Notes under the pieces: generated by a model
What the model saw: the letters and a program-made list of their open reading frames with translations, nothing else
Databases searched by the model: none
What the model was told of the DNA's origin: nothing
Source: Chloroflexota bacterium
GTDB lineage: Bacteria > Chloroflexota > Limnocylindria > Limnocylindrales > CSP1-4
Assembly: GCA_021812735.1 (NCBI GenBank)
Contig: JAKAMV010000400.1
Span: 1-8,370, forward strand
Direction of reading: 5' to 3'
DNA length: 8,370 bases
Position numbers and translations under genes: made by a program
In this document: positions 5,677-8,370 of the stretch, in pieces
Position numbering within the stretch: the stretch's first letter is position 1
Layout: each line of letters begins with the position of its first letter

Positions 5677-8157
5677 TTAGAGGTATCGCGCCTGGCGGCC
5701 GGCCGACCAGGATTCGGCCACCGAGGTGTCACCGACGAAGTGGGCCCGGACCGAGATCCACTTGCCGTGGCCCCGGAACCAGTAGTAGGCGGTCCCGGAC
5801 GCGTCGGCGACGCGTGCCGTCACCTTGACGAACGGACCCCAGCCACCCGCTGAGTTCTTCGTGGCGACCCAGATCTCGACGGTCTTGCCGGCGAGCTGCG
5901 AGCCACCGGTGAAGCGCCAGGTGACGTACTTGTTGGCTGCGGCGACCTTGGTCCCCGTCGACCAGGCACCCTGGTGCGGGTACAGGCCGACGGCGTTCAC
6001 AGCCCCGATGCTGACCGGGGCCAGGACGCCGATCTTGGCGTTGGAGACGGTGGCCTGGAACATGAGGTTCGTGGGGCTGCCGCCGAAGCCGTACACGTTG
6101 AACAGGACGGGCCCGTTCGGAGCGTCGGCCGTGGTGATGAGGTTGATGTTGTCGACGACGAGCTTGCCAGCACCCGCGACCGACTGCTGGAGGACGGGGA
6201 AGCTGAACGACATCATCTCCGTGCCGCTGGACGGCAGGGCGGACAGGAACGATTCGGAGCAGCTCTTGCTCGACATCGAGACCGGACCCACGACGAGGCC
6301 GCCGCTGGCGGTCACGGTCGGCAGGTCAGCCGTGGTGAGGGCCTGCATGTAGATGTCCTGCGAGAAGGTCGTGGACCGCGGCAGGATCTCGAAGCAGAGG
6401 TTCTCCCCGTACTTGAGCTGGCCGTTGCCCGTCTCGGAGATCTGGATGGCGCCGGCCTGGGTCTTGGCACCGGCCGGAATGGTCGGCTGGCTGAGCGCCG
6501 ACACGGCCACCTGGCTGCGGTACGCGGCGACAGCGAAGGCGACCGTCGCGATCCGCCCGGTGGTGTAGTTGGTCCCGTTGCCGGAGTAGACGTTCAGGGC
6601 GACCACGCCGGGGACCTGGGTGGTTTCGACGTTGATGAGCGGGCCGGACGAGAACGTGCTGTTCCCGATCACGATCGTCGAGGCGGTCGTGCTGGCGGTC
6701 CAGACCGTCCACGTGTAGCAGCTGCCGTCGGCGGTGCCCTGGACGATGTTCGTCGAGGAGGCGGTGGACCCGTCCCGCAGACGAAGGTCGCCGGAGGTCA
6801 CCTTGGCCCACGGGGCGAAGGTGAACGAGTAGTTCACGCCGGTCGTGCAGACGGCGAGGATGTTGTTGGCGCCGGTGCCGCTCTGGAAGAAGCCGGCGGC
6901 CTGCTCGGTGAGCGTGACCAGGCCGGTGGCCTGGGCGTTCTCGCCGATGTAGACGGTCGGCGTCGGAGCAGTGGCGGAGATGCCCCGGAACACGACGGCG
7001 TTGGTCGCCGACGTGGTGTCGGACAGGAGGCCGCCGCTCAGGGCGAGGTCAACCTCGATGAACGTGCCGCCGGGGACGGTGGACGCGACGTCGTAGGCGA
7101 TGTTGTAGATCTCGACACCGGACGAAGCGGTGCTTGCTGCCGTCACGGAGACCGTGATCGACTTGCGGTCCGAGGACAGCGTCGCCGCACTCAGGCTGAG
7201 ATTGTTGTCAAGATACGGCGAGACCGACGGGGTGCCGGAGAACAGCACGCCGGGCGTGGCGATGGTGAAGGTGAGCACCGTGCCCGTCGCCAGGAAGCCG
7301 GTGGAAGGTTCATCGACGAACAGCTGCGAAGCCGGGCTGTTGCTCTCGCCGGGGTAGACCGTCGGATTGCCGTTCGAGTAGTACGAGACGTGCTGGACGA
7401 CATTGGCCGGCGAGGCGAGGGCGGTCGGATTGCAGTTGGGGACCGTCTGGCTGACCACCTCGTTGGCGAGGTGGCTGCTGCCCGAGGCACTGGACGTGAT
7501 CGTCTGCTGCCCGGCAACCGGGGTGTTCGCCCCGGACACGCTGATGCCCGTGAGGACCTCGGACCCAACGGTGACGTTGTTCGAACCGCTGAAGAGGCAG
7601 GAGCCAACGTCATTCGCGACGATGAACGAGGTCGTGCCGCTGCCGTAAGCCTGGGCCAGTCGACCCGTGGCCGTGGCGGTGGCGCTCACGAACGCGCCGA
7701 GGATGGCGCCAGACGCGCTATCGCTCAAGGTCGCCTGGACGGCGCCCGGTGCCGCGGTGGACGCAGCCTTGACGTTGAGGCCGCTGATGGCAATCGTCTC
7801 AACGTTGTTGTTGTCGTATCCCGTGATCTTGATGTTGAGGGCGTTGCCCAGCGTGCTGACGCTGACGCCGAGCGAGTCCGGGGCCGAGACGACGGGCGTG
7901 CCGGCCCACGTGACCGTGCTACCCCCGAGTTTGTCCTTGATGGTCACCGTCATCGTGCCGGTCGTCTGAAGCGCGTCCGCCGAGTTCTCGGTGAACAGGA
8001 AGGTGGCCGTGCCGGCAGAGGTGGTCCCCTGCGCGACGTTGCCGGCGCTGGTCTGGGAGATGCTCGCGAGGGCGGCCGGAGCCGCGATCGCGGTGAGAAG
8101 CGAGGCAGCAAGCGCGGCACTCATGCCGACGCTGAACGCCTTTCTTCCGATGTTCAA
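5677..8157 (-). CDS. S-layer-like secreted surface protein with four internal repeats
   Basis: This 826-aa protein is exported: K/R-containing n-region, hydrophobic core and a predicted ALA cleavage site after residue 31. The mature part is rich in Ser, Thr, Ala, Val and Gly, beta-strand-like throughout, with no catalytic motif. Four degenerate modules of roughly 110-150 residues are visible, beginning near 43, 269, 404 and 562. They share a pattern of G-x-x-x-A/Q, a short strand, E/T, GxLxxG and a hydrophobic strand (for example GLVTLTEQAAGFFQSG and GAIQISETGNGQLKYG). Residues 734-826 form a separate C-terminal domain (KTVEIWVATK, ADASGTAYYWF, ESWSAGR). The six cysteines fall in three pairs (187/242, 437/480, 588/633). 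The start is TTG at 8157, with GGAGG 9 nt upstream. Composition, size, long leader and 3' hairpins fit an abundant envelope protein; no named family is recognised, so S-layer is inference. Confidence 0.8.
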   Translation of the reverse strand: MNIGRKAFSVGMSAALAASLLTAIAAPAALASISQTSAGNVAQGTTSAGTATFLFTENSADALQTTGTMTVTIKDKLGGSTVTWAGTPVVSAPDSLGVSVSTLGNALNIKITGYDNNNVETIAISGLNVKAASTAAPGAVQATLSDSASGAILGAFVSATATATGRLAQAYGSGTTSFIVANDVGSCLFSGSNNVTVGSEVLTGISVSGANTPVAGQQTITSSASGSSHLANEVVSQTVPNCNPTALASPANVVQHVSYYSNGNPTVYPGESNSPASQLFVDEPSTGFLATGTVLTFTIATPGVLFSGTPSVSPYLDNNLSLSAATLSSDRKSITVSVTAASTASSGVEIYNIAYDVASTVPGGTFIEVDLALSGGLLSDTTSATNAVVFRGISATAPTPTVYIGENAQATGLVTLTEQAAGFFQSGTGANNILAVCTTGVNYSFTFAPWAKVTSGDLRLRDGSTASSTNIVQGTADGSCYTWTVWTASTTASTIVIGNSTFSSGPLINVETTQVPGVVALNVYSGNGTNYTTGRIATVAFAVAAYRSQVAVSALSQPTIPAGAKTQAGAIQISETGNGQLKYGENLCFEILPRSTTFSQDIYMQALTTADLPTVTASGGLVVGPVSMSSKSCSESFLSALPSSGTEMMSFSFPVLQQSVAGAGKLVVDNINLITTADAPNGPVLFNVYGFGGSPTNLMFQATVSNAKIGVLAPVSIGAVNAVGLYPHQGAWSTGTKVAAANKYVTWRFTGGSQLAGKTVEIWVATKNSAGGWGPFVKVTARVADASGTAYYWFRGHGKWISVRAHFVGDTSVAESWSAGRQARYL

Positions 8158-8370
8158 GGTCTAGAACCTCCACATTGGTTGGACATTGGACCGGCCCGCA
8201 GGCCGGGTTCCCGGTTTCGCACCACCCTCCTTCGTGGTCCCCGGGCTAGTCGTTCTCCCGATGCCTTGCGCAAGGCCCGGAACAGCGTGGCGGGCACTGC
8301 CCACCGCGCAGCTACGGCAATGGGGTGGGGGTTGCCGCGCCAGGCGCGGCGCTATCGGATGGCGACGGGG
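8158..8370 (-). promoter_or_regulatory. Long structured 5' leader of the S-layer-like gene
   Basis: These 213 nt upstream of the TTG start hold no convincing gene, and contain a run of inverted repeats in the minus-strand sense. Hairpin 1 is GCCGCGC (8350-8344) with GCGCGGC (8340-8334), loop CTG. Hairpin 2 is the palindrome GCCTTGCGCAAGGC (8276-8263), flanked by GTTC/GAAC. Element 3 is an outer CCCGG (8245-8241) with CCGGG (8214-8210) enclosing ACCAC/GTGGT (8238-8234, 8225-8221), whose loop is GAAGGAGG. Hairpin 4 is CCGGCC/GGCCGG (8206-8201, 8196-8191). CCAATGT is then repeated (8189-8183, 8178-8172) just before the Shine-Dalgarno. No TANNNT -10 is evident, so the promoter may lie beyond the window. 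I could not match it to the c-di-GMP, c-di-AMP, glycine or cobalamin riboswitch cores. Confidence 0.5.
8167..8171 (-). promoter_or_regulatory. Ribosome binding site (GGAGG) fixing a TTG start
   Basis: GGAGG at 8171-8167 lies 9 nt before the TTG at 8157. It decides the start because the next in-frame ATG (residue 12) would remove the charged n-region of the signal peptide. This gene thus uses a Shine-Dalgarno while the neighbouring secreted-protein gene appears leaderless. Confidence 0.8.

Noticed and set aside
4366..5853. A 495-codon plus-strand open frame opposite the two surface protein genes
   Set aside because: It spans the intergenic terminator hairpins and both real genes in antisense, with Arg/Gly-rich shadow composition.
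8158..8370. c-di-GMP, cobalamin or glycine riboswitch in the S-layer leader
   Set aside because: Fragments such as GGTGCGAAACCGGG and CCCGCCAC look superficially like pieces of known aptamers, but the required core strings and their order are not present.

Overview
The window is very GC-rich, uses GTG and TTG as well as ATG starts, and carries secreted proteins without any outer-membrane signature. Three genes appear to be leaderless, with a TANNNT -10 box exactly 7 nt before the start codon. A DarA/PstA-type cyclic-di-AMP receptor points to a monoderm lineage. I favour Chloroflexota (perhaps a Limnocylindria-like lineage) over Actinobacteriota, but this is inference from style and gene content; no marker gene is present.

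Layout. Positions 1-537 hold no convincing gene; they are filled with GC-rich tandem and dispersed repeats. Next come four minus-strand genes in two translationally coupled pairs, described in transcription order. The first pair is a cyclic-di-AMP receptor (2681-2352) whose TGA overlaps the GTG of a monofunctional proline dehydrogenase (2355-1426). The second is a 93-aa unknown protein (1322-1041) whose TGA overlaps the GTG of a NudB-like Nudix hydrolase (1044-538). Each pair has its own leaderless-type promoter. Divergent from the receptor, on the plus strand, is a GAF-GGDEF protein (2835-3851). Its signature reads GADEF, and an intact RxxD inhibitory site is present.

The right half is a minus-strand surface-protein locus. 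An 826-aa S-layer-like protein (8157-5677) has a signal peptide, four degenerate copies of a beta-rich module and a C-terminal domain. It is followed by two strong hairpins and then a 542-aa secreted protein (5562-3934). That protein has a PPC-like domain, Ig-like domains and a C-terminal domain that looks related to that of the S-layer-like protein. The S-layer-like gene is preceded by at least 213 nt of non-coding sequence rich in inverted repeats, which would be a structured 5' leader.

How the genes may work together: the left half joins nucleotide second-messenger sensing (c-di-AMP receptor, putative c-di-GMP enzyme) to proline oxidation and nucleotide clean-up. The right half builds the cell surface. 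A direct regulatory link between the halves is possible but not shown by the sequence. No mobile element, CRISPR array, tRNA or rRNA was found.
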